A DNA stretch of 64,000 nucleotides. It comes from Negativicutes bacterium (lineage in GTDB: Bacteria; Bacillota; Negativicutes; Anaeromusales; Anaeromusaceae). The translations under genes were made by a program, and so were the position numbers. Under the pieces are notes generated by a model. It did no database searches and was not told where the DNA came from. It worked only from the letters and a program-made list of their open reading frames with translations. The stretch's first letter is position 1. Each line of letters starts with the position of its first letter. Positions 17,810 to 26,859 of this stretch are shown in pieces. The stretch is taken from positions 1 through 64,000 of the forward strand of contig SAAJ01000006.1 of NCBI GenBank assembly GCA_009929485.1, given 5' to 3'.

Positions 17810-18270
17810 GACGAAGCCCCCTCTTTTTGCAGCGAATCTGCCTTTTCCACGAACAGCACGCCATCCAAATGGTCCATTTCATGCTGCAACGCTCTCGCCA
17901 AAAGGCCGCTGCCAGTTACGCGGATTTTCCGACCGGAGCGGTTCAATCCTTCGACTACGACCTTTTCATAGCGCTCCACTTGCCCAAAAACGCCGGGCAC
18001 GCTTAAGCAGCCCTCCAGTCCTTTCTGACAGCCTTCCTTTTCTAAAAGCACAGGATTAATCAACTCAATTAAGCCTTCGCCCACATCAATAACAACGATT
18101 CGCAATTCTACGCCCACCTGTGGCGCAGCCAAACCAACGCCATCTGCTGCATTCATGGTTTCCGCCATATCGTCCAGCAGCTTCTTGATTTTTCCGGTAA
18201 CTTTTTCCACCGCCTGGCATTGTTTTTTCAAAACAGGATCGCCAGCTCTGCGTATTTCTAGAGTAGCCAT
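17806..18270 (-). CDS. def: peptide deformylase
   Basis: 154 residues with all three metal-site motifs: GVGLAAPQVG near 43, EGCLSVPG near 86 (Cys ligand) and QHEMDHLDG near 131 (HExxH ligands). It removes the formyl group from nascent protein N-termini. The start is the ATG before MATLEIRRAGDP, with AAAGGAGG upstream; the longer ORF start has no such site. A 123-bp gap separates it from priA. Confidence 0.97.
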   Translation of the reverse strand: MATLEIRRAGDPVLKKQCQAVEKVTGKIKKLLDDMAETMNAADGVGLAAPQVGVELRIVVIDVGEGLIELINPVLLEKEGCQKGLEGCLSVPGVFGQVERYEKVVVEGLNRSGRKIRVTGSGLLARALQHEMDHLDGVLFVEKADSLQKEGASS

Positions 18271-18393
18271 TGTGGCCCCCTCCTTTTTACACTTGATAGT
18301 ACTTCGCAATATCTTATTGTATCATAATCAGGTTAAAAACTCCATGAACAGTATCTGACATCTCTGCCAAAGCGGACCGATTTCGGGCTGTTT

Positions 18394-20811
18394 CTATAAT
18401 ACATGCAACGGATCCACATCAATCGTAATCTGAGGATCCCCTTCAATGGATAATCTACATAAAACCTCTTTCACGACCTCCGGCTGCCGACACTTTAAAA
18501 ACAACTGCATACGAAACAAATTTTGAATTCTTGCCAATGGCGCCGGGCAAGGCCCCATGATATCTGCAGCCTCTTTAGGCAGCTCCGCTTTTAAAATATC
18601 CGCTACCTGCGCGGCTTTACGCTGTGCCGGCAGTTCTTCCTCCACAGCGATTGTCAAGGAAATCAAGCGCGAAAAAGGAGGATATCCCAAGGCTTTGCGA
18701 AAAGACCGTTCTTCCTGACAAAAGCGCGGAAAATCTTGCTGCTGCGCCGCTGCGACAGCATAATGCTCCGGATTATAAGTCTGCACCACTACATTGCCGG
18801 CTTTTTCTCTTCTCCCAGCCCTGCCTGCAGCCTGGGTAATCAAGGAAAACGCCCGCTCTGCAGCCCGAAAATCAGGTAAATGAAGGGAGCTGTCAGCTGC
18901 AATCACTCCTACAGCCGTTACAAAGGGCAGATCATGGCCTTTCGCCACCATTTGCGTTCCCAGTAAGATATCATAACGCCGCTCGCGAAAAGCCGTTAAA
19001 ATATCTTCGTGCGCATGTTTGCGTCCTACTGTATCCTGGTCCATACGGGCAATTCTCGCCTCCGGCCAATTGCGCCGCAATTCTTCTTCTAATTTTTGCG
19101 TACCGCTGCCAAAAAAGCGAATGTAACGGCTAGAGCAAACTGGACAAACATCGGGTACATGCTCTTGGTAATCGCAATAGTGACAGCGCAGTATTTTGGC
19201 GGATGCATGATAAACCAGCGAAACGCTGCAATGCGGGCATTCCATGGTATGGCCGCATTCTCTGCACATGACAAAAGTGGCGTAACCGCGGCGATTCAGG
19301 AGGATAATGGCCTGCTCTTGCTGCCTTAAAGCCGCATCTAAAGCCGCCTGCAGCTGACGCGAAAGAATTTTTCGGTTCCCCCTCTTCAGCTCCTGCCGCA
19401 TATCCACAATGGCCACCTGCGGCAGCGGAGCTGCCGTAGCCCGCTCCGGCAGCTCGAGCAGCATCCCTTCTTGGCTTGAAGCGCGCTCATATGTTTCCAG
19501 GGAGGGGGTTGCACTGCCCAAAAGCAAGATCGCCCCGGTCTGCCGGCAGCGCTCTCTCGCCACATCACGAGCATGGTATCTCGGTCGTTCCTCCTGTTTA
19601 TAAGCGCCGTCATGCTCTTCGTCCAAAATCACCAGTCCCAAGCGATGCGCCGGCGCAAAAACAGCCGAACGAGCGCCGATGATTACGCCTGCCTGGCCGC
19701 CGTGAATACGATCCCAGGCGTCCAGACGCTCCCCTTCGGAAAGACGGCTGTGCCAGACAACAACCTGATGTTCCCCAAGAACCGCGCGAAACCGCCGCAC
19801 TAATTGCCCTGTCAAGCCAATTTCCGGCACTAGAACAATAGCCTGCCGATTGCTGCGCAGCACCTTGCGCACCGCCTCTAAATACACCCGCGTCTTTCCG
19901 CTCCCGGTAACGCCGAAAAGCAAAAACTCCTGGCTCTCTTTTCCGTCTAGTCCCTCGGCAATCGCTGCCATCGCCTGCTGCTGCGCCTCATTCAGCGGCT
20001 CTAATTCGCTTGCGCCCTCACTCAGATAGCCGTCCTGGCGATACACACGCCGTTCCTCGCGTCGAATCAGACCTGCTTCAGTCAATGCCTTCAGCACTCC
20101 CAGACTAATGCCACTTTGAGCAAGCTGAGAACGTTGAATAAAAGGATGCTCCCACAGCCATTGCAAGGCCGCCGCTTGGGCTTTCTTGCGTTCCAAACCT
20201 CGCAGCGCCGTTTCTCGCTCCTCTGCGGAAAGTTCTTGGGCCAGCCAAAGAGACTCTGTTTTCTCCTGTGTTCGCCGCCGCCCTTGCCAATAGCTTTCCG
20301 CCAGTCCCTGACGGCACCAGCGGCGTAAAATGCGAACGCCATCTTCTCCCGCCTGTTGGCAGAAACCTTTTTCCGTCCAGGAGCTTCGCTCCTTAAACAA
20401 ATTCCAAAGCGCCAGTTCCTCTAAAGAGAAACCTTCCGGCTCCGCTTCACCGGCACAATATATTCGTTCCGTACGCACGCTGCGCTTGCCTGGCACAAAA
20501 AGGCGCAGCGCCTCGGCCAAAGTGCATAAATAATAGCGGCTGAGCCACTGAGCCGTGGACAAGGCCGCTTCATCAAACCAAGGTACTAGGTCCAGACAAG
20601 CGTTAATCTCTTTCCAGTTGCTTTCTTCTTCCTGCGGACAGCTGCGCACCTGCCACACAAATCCCTCTTCCAGCCTGGCTCCAAAAGGAACCAACACACG
20701 GCAGCCACGCTGAACTTCTTCCCTCAATGCAAGGGGAACCGCATAGGTAAAAGGTTTTTCCACCCGCCTGGCGGCAATATTCACAAGTACATCCGCCACA
20801 ACTGTTTCCAT
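18394..20811 (-). CDS. priA: primosomal replication restart helicase
   Basis: 805 residues. It has the N-terminal 3'-DNA-end binding domain (METVVADVLVNIAARRVEKPFTYAVP), Walker A GVTGSGKTRVY near 305, the DEEHD box, and an eight-cysteine zinc region (CRECGHTMECPHC ... CHYCDYQEHVPDVCPVC) inserted in the helicase domain. PriA reloads the replisome at stalled forks. The start is the ATG at 20811 with AAAGGGA upstream; two earlier in-frame ATGs give a non-homologous extension. Confidence 0.95.
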   Translation of the reverse strand: METVVADVLVNIAARRVEKPFTYAVPLALREEVQRGCRVLVPFGARLEEGFVWQVRSCPQEEESNWKEINACLDLVPWFDEAALSTAQWLSRYYLCTLAEALRLFVPGKRSVRTERIYCAGEAEPEGFSLEELALWNLFKERSSWTEKGFCQQAGEDGVRILRRWCRQGLAESYWQGRRRTQEKTESLWLAQELSAEERETALRGLERKKAQAAALQWLWEHPFIQRSQLAQSGISLGVLKALTEAGLIRREERRVYRQDGYLSEGASELEPLNEAQQQAMAAIAEGLDGKESQEFLLFGVTGSGKTRVYLEAVRKVLRSNRQAIVLVPEIGLTGQLVRRFRAVLGEHQVVVWHSRLSEGERLDAWDRIHGGQAGVIIGARSAVFAPAHRLGLVILDEEHDGAYKQEERPRYHARDVARERCRQTGAILLLGSATPSLETYERASSQEGMLLELPERATAAPLPQVAIVDMRQELKRGNRKILSRQLQAALDAALRQQEQAIILLNRRGYATFVMCRECGHTMECPHCSVSLVYHASAKILRCHYCDYQEHVPDVCPVCSSRYIRFFGSGTQKLEEELRRNWPEARIARMDQDTVGRKHAHEDILTAFRERRYDILLGTQMVAKGHDLPFVTAVGVIAADSSLHLPDFRAAERAFSLITQAAGRAGRREKAGNVVVQTYNPEHYAVAAAQQQDFPRFCQEERSFRKALGYPPFSRLISLTIAVEEELPAQRKAAQVADILKAELPKEAADIMGPCPAPLARIQNLFRMQLFLKCRQPEVVKEVLCRLSIEGDPQITIDVDPLHVL

Positions 20812-20906
20812 CGATTCATCCCTTTCACCCATTGTCATTATATATCTAGTATAGTGGAAAGCGCCTGGAGATGCCATAGAAGTACGAACAAAAACAGAAG
20901 GAGGAG

Positions 20907-20980
20907 AGATTGAACAGGAGAACAGGAGTCGCGGGAGGGTACGCAGGAGGGCTGCAAAGTACGATTTTTAACAGGAGTAT
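20907..20980 (+). repeat. dispersed purine-rich repeat, copy B
   Basis: On plus: ATTGAACAGGAGAACAGGAG, then GGAGTCGCGGGAGGGTA, a spacer, and an ACGATTTTTAACAGGAGT tail. All three blocks match copy A. It lies in the metK-priA gap in antisense orientation to both genes and is not preceded by a plus-strand gene, unlike copies A and C. Confidence 0.6.
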
Positions 20981-21021
20981 AGGGAGTAGAATGAGGGCTT
21001 AACGGGATTCTAGGATATAGA

Positions 21022-21060
21022 GAAAAACAACCCTAACCAAGCAAGCTTGATCAGGGTTGT
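21022..21060 (-). terminator. intrinsic terminator of metK
   Basis: On minus, ACAACCCTGATCAAGC pairs with GCTTGGTTAGGGTTGT and is followed by TTTTTC. It starts about 12 nt past the metK stop. Confidence 0.85.
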
Positions 21061-21071
21061 TCTTATTACTA

Positions 21072-22259
21072 TTAGATTCCAGCGTCGCTGCGAATGGCAG
21101 CGGCTTTATCTGTCTGCTCCCAAGGAAGATCGATGTCAGTACGGCCGAAATGACCGTAGGCGGCTGTCTGTCGATACAAGGGACGGCGCAAATCCAGCAT
21201 TTTGATAATGCCGGCAGGCCGCAGATCGAAGTGCTTTTTAATCAGTTCCGCAATCAATGTTTCCTCTACCTTGGCGGTGCCAAAGGTTTCCACCATGATC
21301 GATACCGGCTGAGCTACGCCAATGGCGTAAGCCAGCTGAATTTCACATTTGTCCGCCAAGCCGGCAGCTACGATGTTTTTAGCAACATACCGTGCTGCAT
21401 AAGCACCGGAACGGTCAACTTTTGTCGGATCCTTACCGGAGAATGCGCCGCCGCCATGGCGAGCCATGCCGCCATAGGTATCAACGATAATCTTCCGTCC
21501 CGTCAAGCCGGCGTCGCCTTGAGGGCCGCCCACCACAAAACGTCCGGTGGGGTTGATATAATACTTGGTCTTGTCATCCAAGAACTTAGCGGGCACAACC
21601 GGTGCAATGACATGCTTGCGCAGGTCTGCTTCAATTTGCTCGCGTGTTACATCAGGACCGTGCTGTGTGGAAATAACGATAGCGTCAATGCGTACAGGTA
21701 CGCCGTCTTCGTATTCCACGGTGACTTGGGTTTTGCCGTCCGGACGCAAATAGTCCACTACGTCGGTTTTGCGGATTTCTGCAAGGCGGCGGGACAGCCG
21801 ATGCGCCAAAGCAATCGGCAGAGGCATAAATTCTGGAGTTTCGTTCGTGGCATAGCCGAACATCATGCCCTGGTCGCCAGCGCCAATGGCTTCCATTAAA
21901 TCGGTATTACCTTGTTTAGCTTCTAAGGCTTCATTAACGCCCATGGCAATATCCGGCGATTGCTCGTCAATGGATACCATTACGCCGCAGGTTTCGCCGT
22001 CAAAGCCGAACTTGGCGCGGGTATAGCCGATTTCCTTAACCGTCTCCCGGACAATATGCGGAATATCCACATAGCAAGAAGTGGTGATTTCACCAACCAC
22101 ATGAACCAGGCCGGTCGTTACTAAGGTCTCGCAAGCCACGCGAGCCTGAGGATCCTTAGCCAGAATGGCGTCCAAAATAGCGTCAGATACTTGGTCCGCC
22201 AGCTTATCCGGATGTCCTTCTGTTACTGATTCCGATGTAAATAATACTCGTTTCTTCAA
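21072..22259 (-). CDS. metK: S-adenosylmethionine synthetase
   Basis: 395 residues from a TTG with AGGAGG upstream; an ATG at 22445 would translate the riboswitch and is rejected. Family motifs: GHPDK near 14, [12 protein letters not shown] near 117 and [19 protein letters not shown] near 257. It makes SAM from methionine and ATP. The leader carries a SAM-I aptamer and terminator, giving feedback control. Monocistronic with its own terminator. Confidence 0.97.
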   Translation of the reverse strand: MKKRVLFTSESVTEGHPDKLADQVSDAILDAILAKDPQARVACETLVTTGLVHVVGEITTSCYVDIPHIVRETVKEIGYTRAKFGFDGETCGVMVSIDEQSPDIAMGVNEALEAKQGNTDLMEAIGAGDQGMMFGYATNETPEFMPLPIALAHRLSRRLAEIRKTDVVDYLRPDGKTQVTVEYEDGVPVRIDAIVISTQHGPDVTREQIEADLRKHVIAPVVPAKFLDDKTKYYINPTGRFVVGGPQGDAGLTGRKIIVDTYGGMARHGGGAFSGKDPTKVDRSGAYAARYVAKNIVAAGLADKCEIQLAYAIGVAQPVSIMVETFGTAKVEETLIAELIKKHFDLRPAGIIKMLDLRRPLYRQTAAYGHFGRTDIDLPWEQTDKAAAIRSDAGI

Positions 22260-22284
22260 GAATGCTTCGCCTCCTATTTTTCGA

Positions 22285-22321
22285 CTAAAAAAGAAACCCT
22301 CCCTAAAAAGGGAGGGAACTT
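22285..22321 (-). terminator. SAM-responsive terminator before metK
   Basis: On minus, TTCCCTCCC pairs with GGGAGGG across a short T-rich loop and is followed by TTTCTTTTTT. It lies between the SAM-I aptamer and the metK ribosome binding site, the position of an attenuator. Confidence 0.88.
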
Positions 22322-22330
22322 GGTCCTTAC

Positions 22331-22434
22331 TCCCATCTCGCATCAATAGATGCAGGAATTGGCACCGTTTTGCTTCAATAGCAATGGTTGCCGCAGCTTC
22401 ATCGGGCCAGTCCCTCAGCCAACTCTGGATGGTT
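22331..22434 (-). promoter_or_regulatory. SAM-I (S-box) riboswitch
   Basis: Conserved S-box blocks on minus: CCATCCAGAG (P1 5' strand), GAGGGACTGGCCCGATGAAG, CGGCAACC, GGTGCCAATTCCTGC and a 3' GATGGGAG that closes P1 with CCATC. It precedes metK and should terminate transcription when SAM is bound. Confidence 0.96.
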
Positions 22435-22467
22435 TGCTTATACAATTGTAGAGAAAATACAAATTAA

Positions 22468-22496
22468 ATTATATAGACTGCATCAAGAAAAAGCAA
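22468..22496 (-). promoter_or_regulatory. promoter of metK
   Basis: TTGCTT (22491-22496) and TATAAT (22468-22473) on minus, 17-bp spacer. The -35 lies in the last codons of coaBC, so metK is transcribed separately though close behind it. Confidence 0.75.
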
Positions 22497-23697
22497 CTGT
22501 ATCAGCCAACATTTTTTCAAGCAGATCCCATAAGCGGGCGGCTACTTCCTCTTTGGACAGCTGCGGCCACTCCTCCATGGCGCCATCGCGACGCAAAATC
22601 TTGACAATATTTGTATCGCTTTGAAAACCAGCGCCAGGCATGGTCACATCATTAGCCACAATCAAATCCAAATTCTTCTTTTCCAGTTTTTCTCTGGCAT
22701 GAGCCAGAAGCTCCCTGGTTTCCGCCGCAAAACCTACTAAAAGCTGGCCCTGCTTTTTCTCACCCAATTCTTTGAGTATATCCGGGTTTTTCTTCAGAAC
22801 CAAGGTGAGCGGCTCGTCATTTTTTTTAATCTTATGCTCTGCCGGATGCTCAACAGCATAGTCGGCAACGGCAGCCGCCTTTACTACTACCTGCACCTGC
22901 GGAAATTCGCGCAGCACCGCTTCTCGCATCTGCGCCGCTGATTCCACATTGATGCGCGTTACCCCCGCGGGCGTCTCAAGCGCTACCGGACCGGAAACAA
23001 GCACGACCTCCGCGCCGCGCCGCGCTGCTTGAGCGGCAATGGCATAACCCATTTTACCGCTGGAGCGATTGCCTAAATAACGCACCGGATCAATCGGCTC
23101 TCTTGTGCCGCCAGCAGTTACCAGCACCCTCACGCCTTGAAGGCTTTGCCGTTCCTGCAGCACAGCCTCTGCGGCTTCAACAATTTCCACCGGCTCCGGC
23201 AAACGCCCAGGACCTTCGGTGCCGCAGGCCAGCAGGCCGCAGGCCGGCGGCAAAATGCGGTACCCTAGTTCCGCCAGCGACCGCAGGTTTTTCTGCACAA
23301 CCGGGTTGAGATACATATTGGTATTCATCGCCGGCGCCAACAAAACAGGAGCTTTGGTCGCCATAAGCGTCGTTGAAAGCATATCGTCGGCAATGCCTGC
23401 AGCCAGTTTGCCCAACATGTTGGCAGTAGCTGGCGCCACAATAAATAAATCTGCCGCCGTTGCCAGAGCAATATGCTCTACATGCCAGTTTTTAGGCTCA
23501 TCCCACATGCTGACAACCACCGGCTGGCCGCTCAATTCCCGAAACGTCAACGGCGTCACAAATTCAGCGGCATGCTGCGTCATAACCACATGCACCGTCG
23601 CCTTTTGCTTGCGTAGCCGGCTGACAAGCTCCACCGCCTTATAGGCGGCTATCCCGCCGCACACGCCTACCACAACAGTCTTTCCCGTAAACGGCAT
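22483..23697 (-). CDS. coaBC: phosphopantothenoylcysteine synthetase/decarboxylase
   Basis: 404 residues. The N-terminal flavoprotein decarboxylase CoaC (about 1-185) has PAMNTNMYLNP and an ACG-containing substrate flap; the C-terminal synthetase CoaB has NRSSGKMGYAIA and KKNPDIL. It performs two consecutive CoA biosynthesis steps. The start is the ATG with AAAGGGGG upstream. It follows rpoZ and gmk, the usual Firmicute order. Confidence 0.95.
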   Translation of the reverse strand: MPFTGKTVVVGVCGGIAAYKAVELVSRLRKQKATVHVVMTQHAAEFVTPLTFRELSGQPVVVSMWDEPKNWHVEHIALATAADLFIVAPATANMLGKLAAGIADDMLSTTLMATKAPVLLAPAMNTNMYLNPVVQKNLRSLAELGYRILPPACGLLACGTEGPGRLPEPVEIVEAAEAVLQERQSLQGVRVLVTAGGTREPIDPVRYLGNRSSGKMGYAIAAQAARRGAEVVLVSGPVALETPAGVTRINVESAAQMREAVLREFPQVQVVVKAAAVADYAVEHPAEHKIKKNDEPLTLVLKKNPDILKELGEKKQGQLLVGFAAETRELLAHAREKLEKKNLDLIVANDVTMPGAGFQSDTNIVKILRRDGAMEEWPQLSKEEVAARLWDLLEKMLADTVAFS

Positions 23698-23710
23698 GGT
23701 AGAGCCCCCT

Positions 23711-23917
23711 TTACTTGATTCCGTGTTTCGTCCGTTCATAGGTAATGCGATCACTAGCAATTTCCTCTAGCGCCACGGTTACTTGCTTCTTAGCGCGTCC
23801 TTCTAAGGTTCCTGGTTCTTCATCCAGCAAGGTCCGGGCCCGCTTGGCCGCCAAGACTACCAACGTATATTTGCTGTCCACTTTTGTCATCAATACATCT
23901 AGAGACGGTTTTATCAT
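23711..23917 (-). CDS. rpoZ: RNA polymerase omega subunit
   Basis: 68 residues starting MIKPSLDVLMTKVDSKYTLVVLAAKRAR, with the conserved SKY and AAKRAR segments that wrap the beta-prime C-terminus. The ATG overlaps the gmk stop by 4 bp and has GGGGGAA upstream; the longer ORF would overlap gmk and is rejected. Confidence 0.93.
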   Translation of the reverse strand: MIKPSLDVLMTKVDSKYTLVVLAAKRARTLLDEEPGTLEGRAKKQVTVALEEIASDRITYERTKHGIK

Positions 23918-24555
23918 ATCAATTCCCCCGTATGTGAAATATCCCCAAATTTTTGCATACTTGCAATCAAGCCAGCGTTGCGCCGCACCCGGCATTTTTC
24001 AGCCATAACAATGCCCTTAACTTTGGCAACGGCATCGGCCACTATATCATTAACCAGTACGTAGTCGTATTTAGAAGCCAAGGTTACTTCATGTTCCGCC
24101 GCTTGCAAGCGACGTTCAATTACATCCGCTGTTTCCGTACCGCGGCCGGCGATGCGCCGTCTTAATTCGGTCAGCGACGGCGGCATCAAAAAGACAAAAA
24201 CGCCATCCGGATAGCTTTCCTTTACCTGCAGGGCGCCTTGCGTGTCAATTTCCAGCAAAACATCGCTCCCTGCCTCTAAACGCTCCAGTACATAGTTTCG
24301 CGGCGTGCCATAATAATTCCCGTATACTTCCGCCCATTCCAACATGGCTTTTTCTTGAATCATCTCCTGAAAACGGTCTTTCGGCATAAACCAGTAATTC
24401 ACGCCATGCACTTCCCCTTCCCTGGGGAGCCTGGTCGTAGCGGAAATAGAAAATTCAAGATAAGGCAGTTGTTGCAGCAGTTCTTTGCAGACTGTGCCTT
24501 TACCGGTTCCGGAAGGCCCGGAGATTACAATTAAAATCCCTTTGGCTTGCGCCAT
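23914..24555 (-). CDS. gmk: guanylate kinase
   Basis: 213 residues with P-loop GPSGTGKGT near 13, the GMP-binding segment SISATTRLPREGEVHGVNYWF and the lid arginines. It converts GMP to GDP. A 22-bp gap separates it from remA upstream. The remA-gmk-rpoZ-coaBC order is typical of Firmicutes. Confidence 0.96.
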   Translation of the reverse strand: MAQAKGILIVISGPSGTGKGTVCKELLQQLPYLEFSISATTRLPREGEVHGVNYWFMPKDRFQEMIQEKAMLEWAEVYGNYYGTPRNYVLERLEAGSDVLLEIDTQGALQVKESYPDGVFVFLMPPSLTELRRRIAGRGTETADVIERRLQAAEHEVTLASKYDYVLVNDIVADAVAKVKGIVMAEKCRVRRNAGLIASMQKFGDISHTGELI

Positions 24556-24577
24556 AGCTGCTTACCTCGTTTCTGTT

Positions 24578-24844
24578 TTAGTCTTGAGGATCGCTGCCGC
24601 TATCCTTGTTCACCAAGCGATGCGCCACCGTTTCCGGCTGTACCGCGGACAAAATAACATGATCGCTGTCGGCAATGATGACCGCCCTGGTGCGACGTCC
24701 GTACGTGGCGTCAATCAGCATACCCCTGTCGCGGGCTTCTTGAATAATACGTTTGATAGGCGCTGATTCAGGGCTGACAATCGAAATAATCCGATTGGCA
24801 GAGACAATATTACCAAATCCAATATTGATCAACTTGATATCCAT
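24578..24844 (-). CDS. remA: RemA/DUF370 DNA-binding regulator
   Basis: 88 residues starting [20 protein letters not shown], matching the RemA family, including the [17 protein letters not shown] segment. In Bacillus RemA forms an oligomeric ring that activates matrix and osmoprotection genes; it is also common in species without such a biofilm programme, where its role is not settled. TAGGAGG precedes the ATG. Confidence 0.9.
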   Translation of the reverse strand: MDIKLINIGFGNIVSANRIISIVSPESAPIKRIIQEARDRGMLIDATYGRRTRAVIIADSDHVILSAVQPETVAHRLVNKDSGSDPQD

Positions 24845-24887
24845 AAATACATCCTCCTATACGCTAATCCTACCGTACCGTCCTAGC

Positions 24888-25787
24888 TCACTCTACGTTT
24901 TGCACTTGCTCGCGCATTTTTTCCAGCTCGCTTTTCATTTCCACGACGATTTTTCCCAATTCAAAATCATTGGCCTTCGAAGCCATGGTATTGGCTTCTC
25001 GATTGAGCTCTTGCAGTAAAAAATCAAGTTTCCGTCCCACCGGTTCCGGTACAGACAAGGTAGTGGAAAACTGATCTAAGTGGCTGCGGAAACGAACGAT
25101 TTCTTCTACGATGCCGATACGGTCGGCAAAGAGCGCGGCTTCCTGGAGCACTCTGCTTTCATCGGGAGCCGTTCCTGCCGCCGCCAAAAGTTCCCTCAGC
25201 TTAAGGAGCAATTTTTCTTGATACTCACAGGCTACTTGGGGCGCCCGCGCTTCCACCGTCTGCAACCGCTCCAGAAGCAAGGCAATGCGCCGCGCAAAAT
25301 CCTCTTGTAAATTACAGCCTTCCTGGCGTCGCATCGCTAGAAGCTGGGCCAAAGCCGCCTCTAACGCCTCCTGCAGCACAGGCCAACGGTTCTCAGCGTC
25401 TTCTTGCACTTCACTAACCTTGATAATATCCGGATAACGTAAGAGCTGCTCCACCGTCAATGTTTGCGGCAAGCCCAATTGCGCTGCCAGCTCCCGGCCC
25501 GCTTGAAAATAGGTTTTAGCCAATTCATAATTCACCTGCACATTAGCAGCCCTAGAACCAACTTCATCAAAAGAAATAAAGACATCTACCCGGCCGCGCT
25601 GCAGCTTTGCAGACACAAGGCGTCGTACGCGCTCTTCCAGCACCAACAGCGCTTTAGGCATACGTACGACTACTTCGCCATAGCGATGATTAACCGACTT
25701 AATCTCTACTTGCATGCGAAAGCTAGCGCCTTCTTGCACGGAAGAGGCCGCTTCACCGCGCCCAAAACCGGTCATGCTTTGTATCAC
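24888..25787 (-). CDS. yicC: YicC/YloC-family endoribonuclease
   Basis: 299 residues from GTG (GGAGGCGATACA upstream), starting VIQSMTGFGRGE. It has the N-terminal YicC domain and the C-terminal DUF1732 segment ending VEMKSELEKMREQVQNVE. Relatives in E. coli and Bacillus are reported to be endoribonucleases. The start overlaps the dapF stop by 4 bp; it leads into the remA-gmk-rpoZ-coaBC run. Confidence 0.92.
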   Translation of the reverse strand: MIQSMTGFGRGEAASSVQEGASFRMQVEIKSVNHRYGEVVVRMPKALLVLEERVRRLVSAKLQRGRVDVFISFDEVGSRAANVQVNYELAKTYFQAGRELAAQLGLPQTLTVEQLLRYPDIIKVSEVQEDAENRWPVLQEALEAALAQLLAMRRQEGCNLQEDFARRIALLLERLQTVEARAPQVACEYQEKLLLKLRELLAAAGTAPDESRVLQEAALFADRIGIVEEIVRFRSHLDQFSTTLSVPEPVGRKLDFLLQELNREANTMASKANDFELGKIVVEMKSELEKMREQVQNVE

Positions 25788-26632
25788 TGTATCGCCTCCT
25801 GTCCGCGCAGGCGGCAGGTCCCGCGAAACACCTCTGTCGCCGGCCCCGTCAGATACACATGATTATCTTCTTCCGACCATTCCACTTCCAATACGCCGCC
25901 GTCGAGAGCCACTTTACAGCGTCTCTCCGTCAATCCATTCAACACAGCTGCCGTTACGGTTGCGCAGGAACCGGTGCCGCAAGCCAAGGTAACGCCAGCG
26001 CCGCGTTCCCATACGCGCATGCGCAACGCTTGACGATTGACAACTTGGACAAATTCCACATTGGTCTTGCGTGGGAAAAAGGCGTGCGTTTCCAGTCCTG
26101 GTCCCCAAAGCTCCAACGGAACGGACTCCGCATTATCTACAAAGATTACCGCATGAGGATTGCCCATGGATACGCAAGTAACCGCAAAATCTCCATGCTC
26201 TGTATGCAAGGTTTTTTTGATAATCTGCTCGCCGCCCTCGCTGACAGGGATGTCCTGCGCCGCCAATTTGGGTTCTCCCATATCCACCCGCACCTGTCCG
26301 TCATCCAGCAGCTTCGGACGAATCAAGCCGGCTTTCGTTTTAAAAGTCATTTCTTTTTTTTCCGTCAGACCGTTTTCATAAGCAAAACGAGCCATGCAGC
26401 GCGTCACATTGCCGCACATTTCCGCTTCACTGCCGTCGGAATTAAAAATCCTCATTTCAAAGTCAGCTTCCTGTGACGGCAAAAGCAGTACCAGGCCATC
26501 GGCGCCAATGCCGAAATGCCTGTCGCATACAGCAATAGCCGCTTGTGCATTATCAGGGAAGGCGTACTTGCTTCCATCCACTAAGACAAAATCATTTCCG
26601 CAACCATGCCATTTGCTAAAAGAAAACTGCAT
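25784..26632 (-). CDS. dapF: diaminopimelate epimerase
   Basis: 282 residues beginning MQFSFSKWHGCGNDFVLVDG. The two catalytic cysteines are visible in EMCGN (near 80) and ACGTGSCA (near 225). It converts LL-DAP to meso-DAP for lysine and peptidoglycan synthesis. The first loop reads CGNVTR where many homologues have CGNGxR. It is the first gene of its operon, behind a good promoter divergent from rqcH. Confidence 0.95.
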   Translation of the reverse strand: MQFSFSKWHGCGNDFVLVDGSKYAFPDNAQAAIAVCDRHFGIGADGLVLLLPSQEADFEMRIFNSDGSEAEMCGNVTRCMARFAYENGLTEKKEMTFKTKAGLIRPKLLDDGQVRVDMGEPKLAAQDIPVSEGGEQIIKKTLHTEHGDFAVTCVSMGNPHAVIFVDNAESVPLELWGPGLETHAFFPRKTNVEFVQVVNRQALRMRVWERGAGVTLACGTGSCATVTAAVLNGLTERRCKVALDGGVLEVEWSEEDNHVYLTGPATEVFRGTCRLRGQEAIQ

Positions 26633-26718
26633 TCTTATCCCTTCTTTCCTTAAGCCGCGTCCATTCCCTTCAGTAACGGCGCTACAGCTGCCAAAAACAG
26701 CGTCATCCATTGCTACTT

Positions 26719-26747
26719 ATTGTACTGGCAGAAGCTGTTCTTGGCAA
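26719..26747 (-). promoter_or_regulatory. promoter of the dapF operon
   Basis: TTGCCA (26742-26747) and TACAAT (26719-26724) on minus with a 17-bp spacer, about 85 bp upstream of the dapF start. Confidence 0.75.
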
Positions 26748-26795
26748 GTAAAAAACCCGATAAATCTCCGTTTTACTCCCGAAATCGCTCTAAAA

Positions 26796-26824
26796 TTGAC
26801 CCGTACGCCCTTGAATGCTATACT
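26796..26824 (+). promoter_or_regulatory. promoter of rqcH
   Basis: TTGACC (26796-26801) and TATACT (26819-26824) with a 17-bp spacer, about 36 bp upstream of the rqcH start. Confidence 0.8.
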
Positions 26825-26859
26825 GAGTTCAACCTTTTATTATGCAAGGAGGAACGCAC

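Noticed and set aside
22260-22445. N-terminal extension of MetK
   Set aside because: It runs through the SAM-I aptamer and terminator; the extra residues are not MetK-like.
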